From: Methylosinus trichosporium OB3b
Lineage (GTDB): Bacteria; Pseudomonadota; Alphaproteobacteria; Rhizobiales; Beijerinckiaceae
Length of the DNA: 64,000 nt
Assembly: GCF_002752655.1 (NCBI RefSeq)
Contig: NZ_CP023737.1
Span: 3,248,001-3,312,000 of the forward strand
Direction: 5' to 3'
Shown: positions 15,543 to 25,667 of the stretch, in pieces
Layout of the letters: each line of letters starts with the position of its first letter
Position numbering within the stretch: position 1 is the stretch's first letter
The notes under the pieces: generated by a model
The model's input: only the letters and a program-made list of their open reading frames with translations
What the model was told of the DNA's origin: nothing
The model's database searches: none
Program-made: the position numbers and the translations under genes

Positions 15543-17486
15543 TCAGCCGGCCTGTTTGACGCGCATGTACCATTCGACCAGACGGCGCACCTGTCGCTCC
15601 GTATAGCCACGGGCCATCATGCGGCTTACGAATTCTGCATGTTTTTTTTCTGTCTGAGTGTCTTTTTTCGATCCGAACGAAATGATCGGCAAAAGCTCCT
15701 CGACCTGCGAGAACATGCGCCGCTCGATCACGTCGCGGATCTTCTCATAGCTCGCCCAGGATGGGTTCCTCCCCTCGTTGGAGGCGCGCCAGCGCAGCGC
15801 GAACTTCACCACCTCGTTGCGGAAATCCTTGGGGTTGGCGATTCCCGCCGGCTTCTCGATCTTGGTGAGCTCCTGGTTCAACAGGTCGCGGTCCAGCATC
15901 TGGCCCGTGTCCGGATCCTTGAAGTCCTGATCCTCGATCCAGGCGTCGGCGTAATCGATGTAGCGGTCGAACAGATTCTGACCGTAATCCTGATAGGATT
16001 CGAGATAGGCCTTCTGAATTTCGTTGCCGATGAATTCGGCGTAGCGCGGCGCGAGCTCGGCCTTGATGAACTCGAGATAGCGCTTCTCCGTCTCGGGCGG
16101 CAGCTGCTCGCGGCGCAGCGACTGCTCGAGCACATACATGAGATGCACAGGATCGGCCGCGACCTCGACCGTGTCGTGATTGAAGGTCGCCGCCAGAACC
16201 TTGAAGGCGAAGCGGGTCGAGCAGCCGTCCATGCCTTCGTCGACGCCGGCGGCCTCCTTGTACTCCATCATGCTGCGCGCGCGCGGATCGACCTCGCGCA
16301 GGCTCTCGCCGTCGTAAACGCGCATCTTGGAGAAGAGGTTCGAGTTCTCATGCGGCTTCAGGCGCGAGAGCACGATGAAGCGCGCGAGCATCTCCAGCGT
16401 GCTCGGGGCGCAGCTGGCCTCGGCGAGCTCGGAGCCTTTCAGCAGCTTTTCATAAATGTGCTGCTCCTCGGTGACGCGCAGGCAATAGGGCACCTTGATC
16501 ACGTAGATGCGATCGATGAAGGCCTCATTGTTGCGGTTGTTCTTGAAGCTCTGCCATTCCGCCTCGTTGGAATGGGCCATCACGATGCCGGAGAAAGGAA
16601 TGGCGCCGATATTCTCGGTGCCGATGTAGTTTCCCTCCTGCGTCGCCGTCAGCAGCGGATGCAGCATCTTGATCGGCGCCTTGAACATCTCGACGAATTC
16701 GAGCAGTCCCTGATTGGCCCGGTTCAAGCCGCCGGAATAGCTGTAGGCGTCGGGATCGGCCTGGGCGAGCGATTCGAGCTTGCGGATGTCGACCTTGCCG
16801 ACCAGAGAGGAGATGTCCTGGTTGTTCTCGTCGCCGGGCTCGGTCTTGGCGATGGCGATCTGACGCAGCCGCGACGGCGTGACCTTGACGACAGTGAAGC
16901 GAGTGATGTCGCCGCCGAACTCGTCGAGCCGCTTCAGGCACCACGGGCTCATCAGGCCGTTGAGGCGCCGGCGCGGAATGCCGTAGCGCTGCTCCAGCAT
17001 GTCGCCGGCCGTCGCCGGATCGAACAGGCCGAGCGGGCTCTCGAACACCGGCGAGAGTTCTTCGCCGGCCTTCAGCACATAGATCGGATCGACCTCCATC
17101 AGCGCCTTGAGGCGCTCGGCGAGCGAGGATTTGCCGCCGCCGACGGGGCCGAGCAGATAGAGGATCTGCTTGCGCTCCTCGAGCCCCTGCGCGGCATGGC
17201 GAAAGAAGCTGACGATGCGCTCGATCGTCTCCTCCATGCCGAAAAACTCGGCGAAGGCGGGATAGATGCGGATCGTCCGGTTCATGAAGATGCGGCCGAG
17301 CCGTGGGTCGCGCGAGGTGTCGATCAGCTCCGGCTCGCCGATGGCCTCGAGAATGCGCTCGGCGGCGCTCGCGTAAGTCTTCGGATTTTCGCGGCAGAGG
17401 TCGAGATAGTCGGAGAGCGGCATCTCGACCGCTCGCCTGCCTCGGTAGCTCCGCGCAAAATCAGCAAAAACGTCCGGGTTCGTCAT
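15543..17486 (-). CDS. prkA: PrkA family serine protein kinase (YeaG)
   Basis: The start at ATG 17486 (MTNPDVFADFARSYRGR) gives 647 residues, standard for the family. An AAA-like ATPase domain carries the P-loop LLGPVGGGKSSLAERLK (near residue 110). The C-terminal PrkA domain includes PAGIANPKDFRNEVVKFALR. The kinase is cytoplasmic and acts in nutrient and nitrogen stress responses in E. coli; some members have protease activity. It is the first gene of the three-gene stress operon. The 315-bp region upstream should hold its promoter. Confidence 0.93.
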   Translation of the reverse strand: MTNPDVFADFARSYRGRRAVEMPLSDYLDLCRENPKTYASAAERILEAIGEPELIDTSRDPRLGRIFMNRTIRIYPAFAEFFGMEETIERIVSFFRHAAQGLEERKQILYLLGPVGGGKSSLAERLKALMEVDPIYVLKAGEELSPVFESPLGLFDPATAGDMLEQRYGIPRRRLNGLMSPWCLKRLDEFGGDITRFTVVKVTPSRLRQIAIAKTEPGDENNQDISSLVGKVDIRKLESLAQADPDAYSYSGGLNRANQGLLEFVEMFKAPIKMLHPLLTATQEGNYIGTENIGAIPFSGIVMAHSNEAEWQSFKNNRNNEAFIDRIYVIKVPYCLRVTEEQHIYEKLLKGSELAEASCAPSTLEMLARFIVLSRLKPHENSNLFSKMRVYDGESLREVDPRARSMMEYKEAAGVDEGMDGCSTRFAFKVLAATFNHDTVEVAADPVHLMYVLEQSLRREQLPPETEKRYLEFIKAELAPRYAEFIGNEIQKAYLESYQDYGQNLFDRYIDYADAWIEDQDFKDPDTGQMLDRDLLNQELTKIEKPAGIANPKDFRNEVVKFALRWRASNEGRNPSWASYEKIRDVIERRMFSQVEELLPIISFGSKKDTQTEKKHAEFVSRMMARGYTERQVRRLVEWYMRVKQAG

Positions 17487-17801
17487 GGGGCACCTGTCGC
17501 CTCGAGCGCTGTGGCTCATCGTCTCGACGGCCCCGGAGCATGGGCTCCGGGCCGCCTCGTCGCCAGTTCCGTCGACCGCCCCACCCTCGTCGACCGAGAG
17601 CATCCGAGGCAAAGATTGTGCCGGGCTGGCGGAAAGCTTGTCTCAACGTCCATATGAGCATCGGATCGGGCTCAGGGTAGACGTAACGGTTCATTCCGTC
17701 ATCAGTTGGGGCGCCGAGTGGAATATTGGCGAAGATCGCGGGCGGCGTCGACAGGATTCGTCGCGAGCATGGTAAAGTTCTCGACAGCGCCACGCTCAGG
17801 C
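17487..17801. other. Gene-free stretch upstream of prkA
   Basis: This 315-bp gap separates the prkA start from the end of the Zur-like gene, both on the minus strand. It must contain the promoter of the prkA operon. Short open frames exist on both strands but none has a recognisable domain. No clear hairpin or promoter pair was picked out by eye. Confidence 0.5.
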
Positions 17802-18227
17802 TCACGCTTCGCTCGCGGCCTCCGTGCAGCGCGCGCAGCGGCCGGCGATCTCGAGAACACGGGTGCGCGGCTCGAAGCCGACCGCCGCGCTCGCGCTCGT
17901 CAAAGCGCCCGCGAGCGTGGGCGAGGTCGCCTCGCGCACCTCGCCGCATTCGTCGCAGATGAAGAAGATCACCGGCTCGCCGTCCTCATGAGCGTGGCCG
18001 CAGACGACGAAGGCGTTGCGCGAGGCGAGCCGATGCGCGAGGCCCTGGTCCAGGAGATAGCCGAGCGCTCGGTACACCGAGATCGGAGCGGGACGCTTGC
18101 CGTTCTCCACCGCAAGCAGATCGATCATCTCATAGGCGCCGACCGGGCGGTTGGCCTTGGTGAGAATGTCGAGGGCCGCCCGCCGCGCCGGCGTGAGGCC
18201 GCGCTGCGGCGCTCGCTTCTTGTTCAT
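17802..18227 (-). CDS. zur: Fur-family regulator, likely zinc uptake regulator Zur
   Basis: The start at ATG 18227 (MNKKRAPQRGLTPARRAA) gives 141 residues. The winged helix includes PAPISVYRALGYLLDQG, the recognition region of Fur proteins. The metal-binding part has VVCGHAHEDGEPV, and two Cys pairs (FICDECGE and GRCARC) that would hold structural zinc. The shorter His cluster and the SRNAFVVC block favour Zur over Fur. Such proteins repress zinc uptake genes when zinc is ample. It is divergent from argG by 141 bp, and no zinc uptake genes are nearby in this window. A longer open frame upstream is antisense to argG and is not used. Confidence 0.82.
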   Translation of the reverse strand: MNKKRAPQRGLTPARRAALDILTKANRPVGAYEMIDLLAVENGKRPAPISVYRALGYLLDQGLAHRLASRNAFVVCGHAHEDGEPVIFFICDECGEVREATSPTLAGALTSASAAVGFEPRTRVLEIAGRCARCTEAASEA

Positions 18228-18368
18228 GCCCCATTGTAGCGCGGCGCCGCGCCGAAGACGAGCGCGACGACGACCGCCGCCGCCCGACGCGCTGCTTGCG
18301 CGCGCGGCGGGCGACACTATAGTCGCGCCTCGATTTCGGCTGCGGCCCCGTCCAGGAACAGAGAAGAC

Positions 18369-19613
<1,245 letters not shown>

Positions 19614-19718
19614 TTTCCATCGGCTCGCCCAAGATTTCCTTCAGCTAGCCTTGGAGAAAACCACAATCGGTCGCACATTGACGTCAGATTCGGGCTTCGT
19701 GACCGAGGCTGACCGAAA

Positions 19719-21071
19719 ATGACACGAACCCTTCTCGCCGCCGTCGCCGCCTGTCTCGTGGTCGTCGGCGGCATCGCCGCCGCGCTCTACGCCTATAATC
19801 GGCCGACCGAGCTGCGCGTCGCCGTGGCGCAGAGCGCGCAGGATTTCCGTCTGATGACGGCGGCGGCGCAGACTTTCGCGCATCAGCGCGAGGAGGTGCG
19901 CCTCAAGGTCGTCCCGGTCGCCGACGCCGCCGCGGCCGCGGCCGCTCTCGAGCACGGATCGAGCGACCTCGCCGTCGTGCGCAGCGACGCTCTGCCGCCG
20001 GCCGCGCGGGCGCTGGTGGTGCTGCATCGCAACGCCGCGCTGCTGATCGCGCCCGGCGGAACCAGGCTGAAGCGCATTGCCGATCTGCGCGGCAAGAAGG
20101 TCGCAGTGGTGCAAGAGGTCCCCGGCGCCCAGTCCAACGCACGGCTGCTCGAGACGATTTTGGATCAATACGACATTCCGCGGCAGAGCGTGACGACCAC
20201 CGTCGTCGCGCCCGGCGGCGTCGAAGACGCGCTGCGCGCGCGCGCCGTCGAGGCGATCTTCCTCGTCGCTCTGCCCCAGTTCGGCGTCGCCAGCGAGGTC
20301 GTCGCCAAGATCGCCGCGGCCGGCAATGGCAAGCCGCCGGTGTTTCTGCCGATCGCCGAGGCCAAGGCGATCGCCAAGCGGGTGCCGACGCTGGAGACGA
20401 CCGAGGTGTTGCGCGGCGCGCTCGGCGGGGACCCGCCGCGCCCGGCCGAATCGCTGGAGACGCCGAGCGTCGCGGTGCTGCTGGTCGGCAGGCCGATCAT
20501 CGCCGCCAGCGTCGCCGGCGAGCTCACGCGCGAACTGCTCGTCCATCGCGCCGCGCTCGCCGCGCTCGCGCCGCTCGCCAATTACATGGAGGCGCCGTCC
20601 ACCGACAAGGATTCGGCGGTGCCCGCGCATCAGGGAACGATCGACTTCATCGACGGCGACGAGCACGGCTTCTTCGACAAATACAGCGATTTTCTCTATC
20701 TCGGCGCGATGCTGACATCGCTCGTCGGCTCGGCGGCGGCGGCGCTCGCGAGCCGCCTGCGCATCTCGACGCAGCTGCGCTCCGAGCGGCTGATCGAGCG
20801 CCTGCTGGAAATTCTCCCGGCGGCGCGCGCCGCGCCCAACGCCGCCGAGCTCGATGATTACGAGCGCGAATTGGATCAGGCGATCGTCGACGCCATGGCC
20901 GATGTGCGGCTGCGCAAAATGGCGCCTAGCGAGCTGCATATGGTGTCGCTGGCGCTCGATCAGGCGCGCCTCGCCATACAGGAGCGCCGCCGCGCGCTCG
21001 GCGAGACGCGCGGCGAGGTCGCGGAGGTCACGCCCTTGCGCAGCCTGCGCGAGGTGCGCGCGGGAGAGTAG
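19719..21071 (+). CDS. TAXI-family TRAP transporter solute-binding protein, membrane-anchored
   Basis: The product has 450 residues. An N-terminal hydrophobic segment (about 3-22) is a signal or anchor. The periplasmic TAXI-type domain (about 30-310) has ADLRGKKVAVVQEVPG and LVVLHRNAALLIAPGG. Unusually for a solute-binding protein, it continues into a second membrane helix (YLGAMLTSLVGSAAAALA, about residue 327) and a charged C-terminal helical tail. No TRAP permease gene is adjacent, so this may be a membrane-tethered sensor or an orphan receptor rather than a transporter part. The ligand is unknown. Confidence 0.8.
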   Translation: MTRTLLAAVAACLVVVGGIAAALYAYNRPTELRVAVAQSAQDFRLMTAAAQTFAHQREEVRLKVVPVADAAAAAAALEHGSSDLAVVRSDALPPAARALVVLHRNAALLIAPGGTRLKRIADLRGKKVAVVQEVPGAQSNARLLETILDQYDIPRQSVTTTVVAPGGVEDALRARAVEAIFLVALPQFGVASEVVAKIAAAGNGKPPVFLPIAEAKAIAKRVPTLETTEVLRGALGGDPPRPAESLETPSVAVLLVGRPIIAASVAGELTRELLVHRAALAALAPLANYMEAPSTDKDSAVPAHQGTIDFIDGDEHGFFDKYSDFLYLGAMLTSLVGSAAAALASRLRISTQLRSERLIERLLEILPAARAAPNAAELDDYERELDQAIVDAMADVRLRKMAPSELHMVSLALDQARLAIQERRRALGETRGEVAEVTPLRSLREVRAGE

Positions 21072-21099
21072 GCGCGTGTGGAGGGAGCGAACCTGTAAA

Positions 21100-21286
21100 T
21101 CTACTGCGTCACGAGAGCCGCTATGATTGGGGCGGCGTCATTGCGAGGAGCGAATTGACGAAGCAGCCCAGGGGCCGCCCCGCGGCTGAAGGATTGCTTC
21201 GCTTCGCTCGCATGACGCTCCAACGTCCGTTGGCCGACATCGAGACACCTGTTTTTGAGTAATTTTTCATTGTGTGACGCAGTAGA
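21100..21286. mobile_element. Possible MITE-like element with 13-bp terminal inverted repeats
   Basis: TCTACTGCGTCAC (21100-21112) is matched exactly in inverted orientation by GTGACGCAGTAGA (21274-21286). The 187-bp element has no open frame of its own and encloses a palindromic repeat. This is the form of a miniature inverted-repeat element moved by a transposase elsewhere. No clear target-site duplication was seen next to the ends, so the call is tentative. Confidence 0.45.
21135..21218. repeat. Palindromic dispersed repeat (REP-like)
   Basis: GCGTCATTGCGAG at the left end pairs with CTCGCATGACGC at the right end with one unpaired base, around an inner GC-rich part (CCGCGGCTGAAGGATTGC). 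Sequences of this style, reading GTCATTGCGAG then AAGCAATCC, are dispersed in Rhizobiales genomes. It lies inside the longer inverted-repeat element. Confidence 0.55.
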
Positions 21287-21392
21287 CGAAGGCTCGCTCG
21301 TCTCGCCTCGCTTTGATATACGAAGCCGAAATGCGCAGGATCGGCGCGTTGCGAAGCAGCGCGGCCCCGCGCTCCCCGGTGAGGACGACTGA

Positions 21393-21839
21393 TTGACTCT
21401 CCATCTCGAGGATCTCGCCGTCGGCCAGCGCTTCCACGCCGGCCCGGTCGAGGTGACCCGCGAAGCGGTCGAAGCTTTCGCCACGCAATTCGACCCGCAG
21501 CCCTTCCATCTCGATGCGGAGACGGCGCGCGCGACCTTCTTTCACGAGCAGGTGGCGAGCGGCTGGCACACGGCCGCGCTGACCATGCGCATGCTCACGC
21601 AATGCGCGCCGCTCGCCGGCGGGCTCATCGGAACCGGCGGCCGCATCGAATGGACGCAGCCCGTGCGTCCCGGCGATCAGCTCTCGGTGGAAGCGGAGAT
21701 TCTCTCTGTCGCGGCGCGCCCCGGCGCCGAGCGCGGCGTCGTCGAAATTCGCGTGACCACGTCGAATCAGACGGGCGAGACGGTGCAGCGGCTGACGGCG
21801 AAAATCCTCGCCTTCACCCGTCAGGACGAAGGCGGCTGA
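21393..21839 (+). CDS. MaoC family dehydratase (hot-dog fold)
   Basis: The protein has 148 residues. It begins at TTG 21393 directly after an in-frame stop, with GGTGAGG upstream, so no earlier start is possible. The MaoC hot-dog domain includes DLAVGQRFHAGPVEVTREA, DPQPFHLDAETAR and ASGWHTAALTMR, the latter with the conserved hydratase-type His block. Members hydrate enoyl-CoA or act on related acyl thioesters. The true substrate is unknown. It ends 5 bp from the convergent phosphorylase gene. Confidence 0.88.
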   Translation: MTLHLEDLAVGQRFHAGPVEVTREAVEAFATQFDPQPFHLDAETARATFFHEQVASGWHTAALTMRMLTQCAPLAGGLIGTGGRIEWTQPVRPGDQLSVEAEILSVAARPGAERGVVEIRVTTSNQTGETVQRLTAKILAFTRQDEGG

Positions 21840-21844
21840 TCGGC

Positions 21845-22627
21845 CTATCTGTTCTTCTGAAACGCGCGCAGCAGCCGTCGCATCGCGACGAGGCCGGCGC
21901 TGCGCGTCGGATCATAGGTCGGATTGCCGTTGCAGAAGCCGGCCGCATAATCGGTGGCGACGGCGACGCCGGCGAAAGGCAGGGCGAAACGCCGCGCCAG
22001 AATGGCCTCCGGCGCGATCGACATGCCGATCGCGTCGACGCCGAGCAGGCGCGCCAGCCTGGCTTCCGCGGGCGTCTCGAAGCTCGGCCCCGAGAGCCAC
22101 AGCAACACGCCCTCGCTCATCGTGACGCCCGCTGTGGCCGCGGATTGCTTGAGGCGGCGCATCAGCCGCTTGTCATAGGCGGCGTTCATATTGACGAAAT
22201 TGTCGCCGGCGGCGCCGATCAGCGGATTGAGGCCGCTGAGATTGATGTGATCGGCGACGCTCAGCAGCGATGGCGGCAGCAGGTCGGCGTTGGTCGAGGT
22301 GACATGGCCGGTCGACAGCACGGCGCGGACGCCGAGCAGCGACAGCGTCTCGAAGGCGCTCGACATGAGGCTCGGATCGCCGGAGGAGTAGAATTCCGGT
22401 CGACCGCGGAAGAACATCATCGGCGAGCCTTCGACGAGACCGATCGTCAGATCGCCGCCGGGGACGGGAGGAAAGCCCGGCAGCTCGCCATAGGGGACGC
22501 TGGTCGCCTGCTCGGCGATGTCGGCCGCGGCGAGAAAATCCCGGCCGAGCACGACCGCCGTGTCCACTGGTCCGAGCCGGCCGAGAGCGCCGATCTTGTC
22601 GGCGGCGGCGCGCGCAGGGGTGCTCAT
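21845..22627 (-). CDS. Purine nucleoside phosphorylase / methylthioadenosine phosphorylase family
   Basis: The start at ATG 22627 (MSTPARAAADKIGALG) gives 260 residues. Key blocks of the trimeric PNP/MTAP family are present: VVLGRDFLAAAD, FRGRPEFYSSGDPS, LSTGHVTSTNADLLP and LSGPSFETPAEARL with the conserved Glu. The base-recognition site reads AVATDYAAGF. Human PNP has Asn there (6-oxopurines) and MTAP has Asp (6-aminopurines), so the Asp here hints at adenosine-type or methylthioadenosine substrates. It salvages purine bases in the cytoplasm. Annotation pipelines would probably call it purine-nucleoside phosphorylase. Confidence 0.87.
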   Translation of the reverse strand: MSTPARAAADKIGALGRLGPVDTAVVLGRDFLAAADIAEQATSVPYGELPGFPPVPGGDLTIGLVEGSPMMFFRGRPEFYSSGDPSLMSSAFETLSLLGVRAVLSTGHVTSTNADLLPPSLLSVADHINLSGLNPLIGAAGDNFVNMNAAYDKRLMRRLKQSAATAGVTMSEGVLLWLSGPSFETPAEARLARLLGVDAIGMSIAPEAILARRFALPFAGVAVATDYAAGFCNGNPTYDPTRSAGLVAMRRLLRAFQKNR

Positions 22628-22925
22628 GTATCGCCTCGCGATTCGATTCGCGGGACAGCTTGTCAGCAGCGCGCGCCCGCCACAAGGGGGCGCGCGGCAA
22701 CGCATGGACCGAGACGTGGTTTCTTTTTCGATAAATCGTTCAGAAGACTTTGACTGGATAGACAATTTGGCAAGGTTTTCAGCCTAGCGTCGCCGCGTTC
22801 CAAAAAGGACGGCGCGACGCCGCAGCCCCGTGTTCTGCGGCCTGCTGTCATGATTTGCGCGCAATGCGGCGCCGAGCGGCTCCGGCCGTCGTTTCCAGTT
22901 GCGATTCGAAGAGGATCGACCCGCC
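22628..22925. promoter_or_regulatory. Divergent region between the phosphorylase and the chemoreceptor
   Basis: About 300 bp separate two divergent starts. An AT-rich patch around 22720-22780 includes TTGACT (22749-22754), a fair -35 for the chemoreceptor, but no good -10 at the right distance. A GC-rich inverted segment (GGCGCGACGCCG) follows. No gene was found here. Confidence 0.4.
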
Positions 22926-24869
22926 ATGACTTTCGACGATCTCGGGCTCACCATCAAGAGTTTCGTTCCACTCGGCGTCACGAGTCTGTTGTTTCTGGGC
23001 GTGACCGGGCTCGGGGCCTATCGCGTGACCAATCTCGCGCAGAGCTACGAACAACTGGTCGAGCACTCCGACGCGTCCGCCATTCGCATGCTCAGATCCA
23101 ATCGCGCGCTGACCGAGATCGGCTATTCCGTCCATTCGATGCTCGCCCATGATTCGCAGAATGCTCTGCATCGGACAGCGAAAGAAGAGTTCGAAAGCTC
23201 CGGCCCGCGAATCGACGGACTGCTGAGAGAGGCCGCCGCGCTCGATCCGTCGCGCGCCACGACGATCGAAGGCTTTCGCACCCGCATCGCCGCGGTCGTC
23301 GAGCAGGCGCGCGCCGCCGTCGCGACGATCGAGAGCACGCCGTCGCTCGACAATGGCTCGAAACTGCAGCCTCGGGATCTCGACCGACTCGCCGAGCTCG
23401 TGAGAGCGCTCGCGCCCATCGATGCGGAGATCGCCGCGCTCGCGCATCAGATGCGCGCTTATTACGTCGCCGTCGTCGCCGAGAATCAGGGGACCGGCCA
23501 GGACCTCTCGCGTCGCGCCGATCAGACGATTCTGGCGATGCTGGCGCTCGGCGCCATCGCGGTGATGCTCGGCGCCGCCATCATGTTCTATGTGTCGGGT
23601 CGCAAGATCGGCCGGCCGATCCTGCGGCTCACCGCGCAGATGGGCGAAATCGCCGAGGGCGGATGCGACATCGTCGTCGAGGGCGTCGCCCGGCGCGACG
23701 AGGTCGGCGCAATGGCGCGAGCGCTGGACACGTTCAAACGCAATGCGCTGGAGCTGCGCGCGGCCGAGGCGCGCGACGCCGAGCAGCGTCGCAGGACCGA
23801 GGAGGCCGAGGCGCGCCGCCGCGCCGAGCAGGCCGCCGCGGACCACGAACGCGAGGCGGCGCTCGACGCGATCGGCGCCGGCCTCGCGGCGCTCGCCGAC
23901 CGAAATCTCACCCATCGGCTGGCGTCCGCCGTGCCTGCGGCCTATCGCCGCCTGCAGAACGATTTCAACGCCGCGGCGGCCCAGCTCGAATCGGCGCTGG
24001 CGCATGTCGCCGGCGGGTCCGAGGCGATCGGCTCCGGCGCGTCGCAGATCGCATTGGCAGCGGACGACCTCGCGCGCCGCACCGAGCAGCAGGCGGCGGC
24101 CCTGGAGGAGACCGCGGCGGCGCTCGAGGAGATCACGACGACCGTGCGCCGCAGCGCCGAGGGCGCCGGACACGCCAGCGCGATCGTCGGCTCGACCAAG
24201 ACCGAGGCGGAGCGCAGCGGCGCGATCGTCCGTCGCGCCGTCGACGCCATGGGACGCATCGAGAAATCCTCCGGGGAGATCGGCCAGATCATCGGCGTCA
24301 TCGACGAGATCGCGTTCCAAACCAATCTCCTCGCCCTCAACGCCGGCGTCGAGGCGGCGCGCGCCGGCGACGCCGGCAAGGGCTTCGCGGTGGTGGCGTC
24401 GGAAGTGCGGGCGCTGGCGCAGCGCTCGGCCGAGGCGGCCCGGGAGATCAAGAGCCTCATCGCGACCTCGACCATCGAGGTCGGGCAGGGCGTCGATCTC
24501 GTCGGCGAGACCGGCCGGGCGCTGGACACGATCGTCGCTCAAGTCGGCGAGATCGACCGGGTCGTCACCGACATAGCGGTCGGCGCGCGCGAGCAGGCGA
24601 CGAGCCTCGCCGAGGTGAACACGGCCGTCGGCCAGATGGACCAAAGCACGCAGAAGAACGCCGCCATGGTCGAGGAGACGACGGCCGCGAGCCATAGCCT
24701 GCGCCGCGAGACCGAGGAGCTGGCGCGGTCGGTGGCGAGCTTCCGCCTCGGCCAGCGCCCCGGCGGCCGCTCGCAGAACGCGCCGCGTCCGGCGCTGAAG
24801 CAGGTCGCGAGCGCCGGATCGGGCGCCGCGGTCCGCAAGGCCGAGGCCGACGATTGGGCCGAGTTCTGA
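22926..24869 (+). CDS. Methyl-accepting chemotaxis protein
   Basis: The start is ATG 22926 ([16 protein letters not shown]), giving 647 residues, with GAGGATCG upstream. A membrane helix (about 12-32) and a periplasmic helical sensor part lead to a second helix (about 200-222). HAMP follows ([18 protein letters not shown]). The cytoplasmic signalling domain has the conserved hairpin tip [20 protein letters not shown] and [18 protein letters not shown]. The protein ends DDWAEF, like the C-terminal tether pentapeptide that recruits CheR/CheB. The ligand is unknown. It ends next to a palindromic repeat shared with the convergent TetR gene. Confidence 0.93.
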   Translation: MTFDDLGLTIKSFVPLGVTSLLFLGVTGLGAYRVTNLAQSYEQLVEHSDASAIRMLRSNRALTEIGYSVHSMLAHDSQNALHRTAKEEFESSGPRIDGLLREAAALDPSRATTIEGFRTRIAAVVEQARAAVATIESTPSLDNGSKLQPRDLDRLAELVRALAPIDAEIAALAHQMRAYYVAVVAENQGTGQDLSRRADQTILAMLALGAIAVMLGAAIMFYVSGRKIGRPILRLTAQMGEIAEGGCDIVVEGVARRDEVGAMARALDTFKRNALELRAAEARDAEQRRRTEEAEARRRAEQAAADHEREAALDAIGAGLAALADRNLTHRLASAVPAAYRRLQNDFNAAAAQLESALAHVAGGSEAIGSGASQIALAADDLARRTEQQAAALEETAAALEEITTTVRRSAEGAGHASAIVGSTKTEAERSGAIVRRAVDAMGRIEKSSGEIGQIIGVIDEIAFQTNLLALNAGVEAARAGDAGKGFAVVASEVRALAQRSAEAAREIKSLIATSTIEVGQGVDLVGETGRALDTIVAQVGEIDRVVTDIAVGAREQATSLAEVNTAVGQMDQSTQKNAAMVEETTAASHSLRRETEELARSVASFRLGQRPGGRSQNAPRPALKQVASAGSGAAVRKAEADDWAEF

Positions 24870-24874
24870 GCCTG

Positions 24875-24938
24875 GAGCGCTTTCCGATCGAACGGAATTC
24901 GATCGATCAGAATTCGCTCAAACGAAAGAATGCTCTAG
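24875..24938. repeat. Imperfect palindromic repeat at convergent gene ends
   Basis: GAGCGCTTTC on the left pairs loosely with GAAAGAATGCTC on the right, and GATCGAA/TTCGATC forms an inner stem. The layout resembles a palindrome dispersed in Rhizobiales that starts and ends with GAGC/GCTC. It fills the gap between the chemoreceptor and TetR stops, and the TetR stop codon (24935-24937) lies within it. It probably works as a two-way terminator. Confidence 0.5.
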
Positions 24939-25525
24939 TCTCCAGGCGCGGCGACGACATCGCCGGCCCGCCGCTCCACTCCGAGACATGAGGCGAGCAG
25001 GCCTTCGATCAGCGTCTGGCGATCCGTATCGGCGCGCTCGCAGAGCGGGCCGATTTCCAGAATGTCGCGCAGGATCGCGACGCCGATCGTGCTGGCGATG
25101 AACAGCGCGGCGCGCTGCGGCGCTTCCGGCCCGCCGAGCGTGGCGGCGAGCGGCTCGATGAAATCGCGCGAGCAATGAGCGCGCAGCGCGCTTCTGGCGA
25201 GCGGGCTGGTGAGCGAACGAATGAAAATCTGCAGGCCCTCGTTCTGGCAGGGCGCAAAATTGCGGCGGGCGAAGGCGGCGCACAGCGCCTCGTGGTCGGC
25301 CGTGAGCAGATCGGAAGGGGAGGTTGCCGCGATCACCGCCGCGAACAGCTGGTCCTTCGAGCCGAAGGAGCGGTGGACGAGCGCGACATCTAGCCGCACA
25401 TCGGCGGCAATATCTCTCAGCCTGACTTCCTCGTAAGATGCGCGCGCAAAACGCGTGATCGCCGCCGCCAATATTTTCTGCTTGGTGGCCTCCGCGGACC
25501 TTTTGCCCGCTTTTTCCTCACGCAT
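24935..25525 (-). CDS. TetR family transcriptional regulator
   Basis: The 196-residue protein opens with a TetR helix-turn-helix domain (about residues 10-60: ATKQKILAAAITRFARAS then LRDIAADVRLDVALVHRSFG with SKDQLFAAV). The C-terminal part is the variable ligand-binding domain. These regulators usually repress their own gene and a neighbour until a small molecule binds. It is divergent from an outer membrane protein gene, and an 18-bp perfect palindrome in the gap is a good operator candidate. The ligand is unknown. Confidence 0.88.
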   Translation of the reverse strand: MREEKAGKRSAEATKQKILAAAITRFARASYEEVRLRDIAADVRLDVALVHRSFGSKDQLFAAVIAATSPSDLLTADHEALCAAFARRNFAPCQNEGLQIFIRSLTSPLARSALRAHCSRDFIEPLAATLGGPEAPQRAALFIASTIGVAILRDILEIGPLCERADTDRQTLIEGLLASCLGVERRAGDVVAAPGD

Positions 25526-25649
25526 CTTTTCGATTCTCCCCGCCGCCCGGCCGACCAGACTATTCTTCCGACGTCGGCGGTCAATCTCGCGAGAGGGCGT
25601 TCTGCAACCTTTCCGGTCTGGCTCGGGCGCTCCCGCGGCCCTGCGACGG

Positions 25650-25667
25650 AGTCAACCATGGTTGACT
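25650..25667. promoter_or_regulatory. Candidate TetR operator, 18-bp perfect palindrome
   Basis: AGTCAACCATGGTTGACT is a perfect palindrome in the 229-bp gap between the TetR gene and the outer membrane protein gene. Its right half contains TTGACT, which can be the -35 of the porin promoter. Binding of a TetR dimer here would block that promoter. Confidence 0.6.

Larger units (their letters stand above)
21072..21392. other. Gene-free stretch holding nested repeats
   Basis: These 321 bp between the TAXI gene and the MaoC gene contain no plausible gene. They hold a 187-bp element with terminal inverted repeats and, inside it, a palindromic dispersed repeat; both are listed separately. The last 100 bp carry the MaoC leader, with a GGTGAGG site shortly before its TTG start. 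Confidence 0.7.

Noticed and set aside
15270-17657. A 795-codon open frame on the plus strand antisense to prkA
   Set aside because: It lies opposite an intact, highly conserved kinase and shows no protein family features; stop codons are rare by base composition alone.
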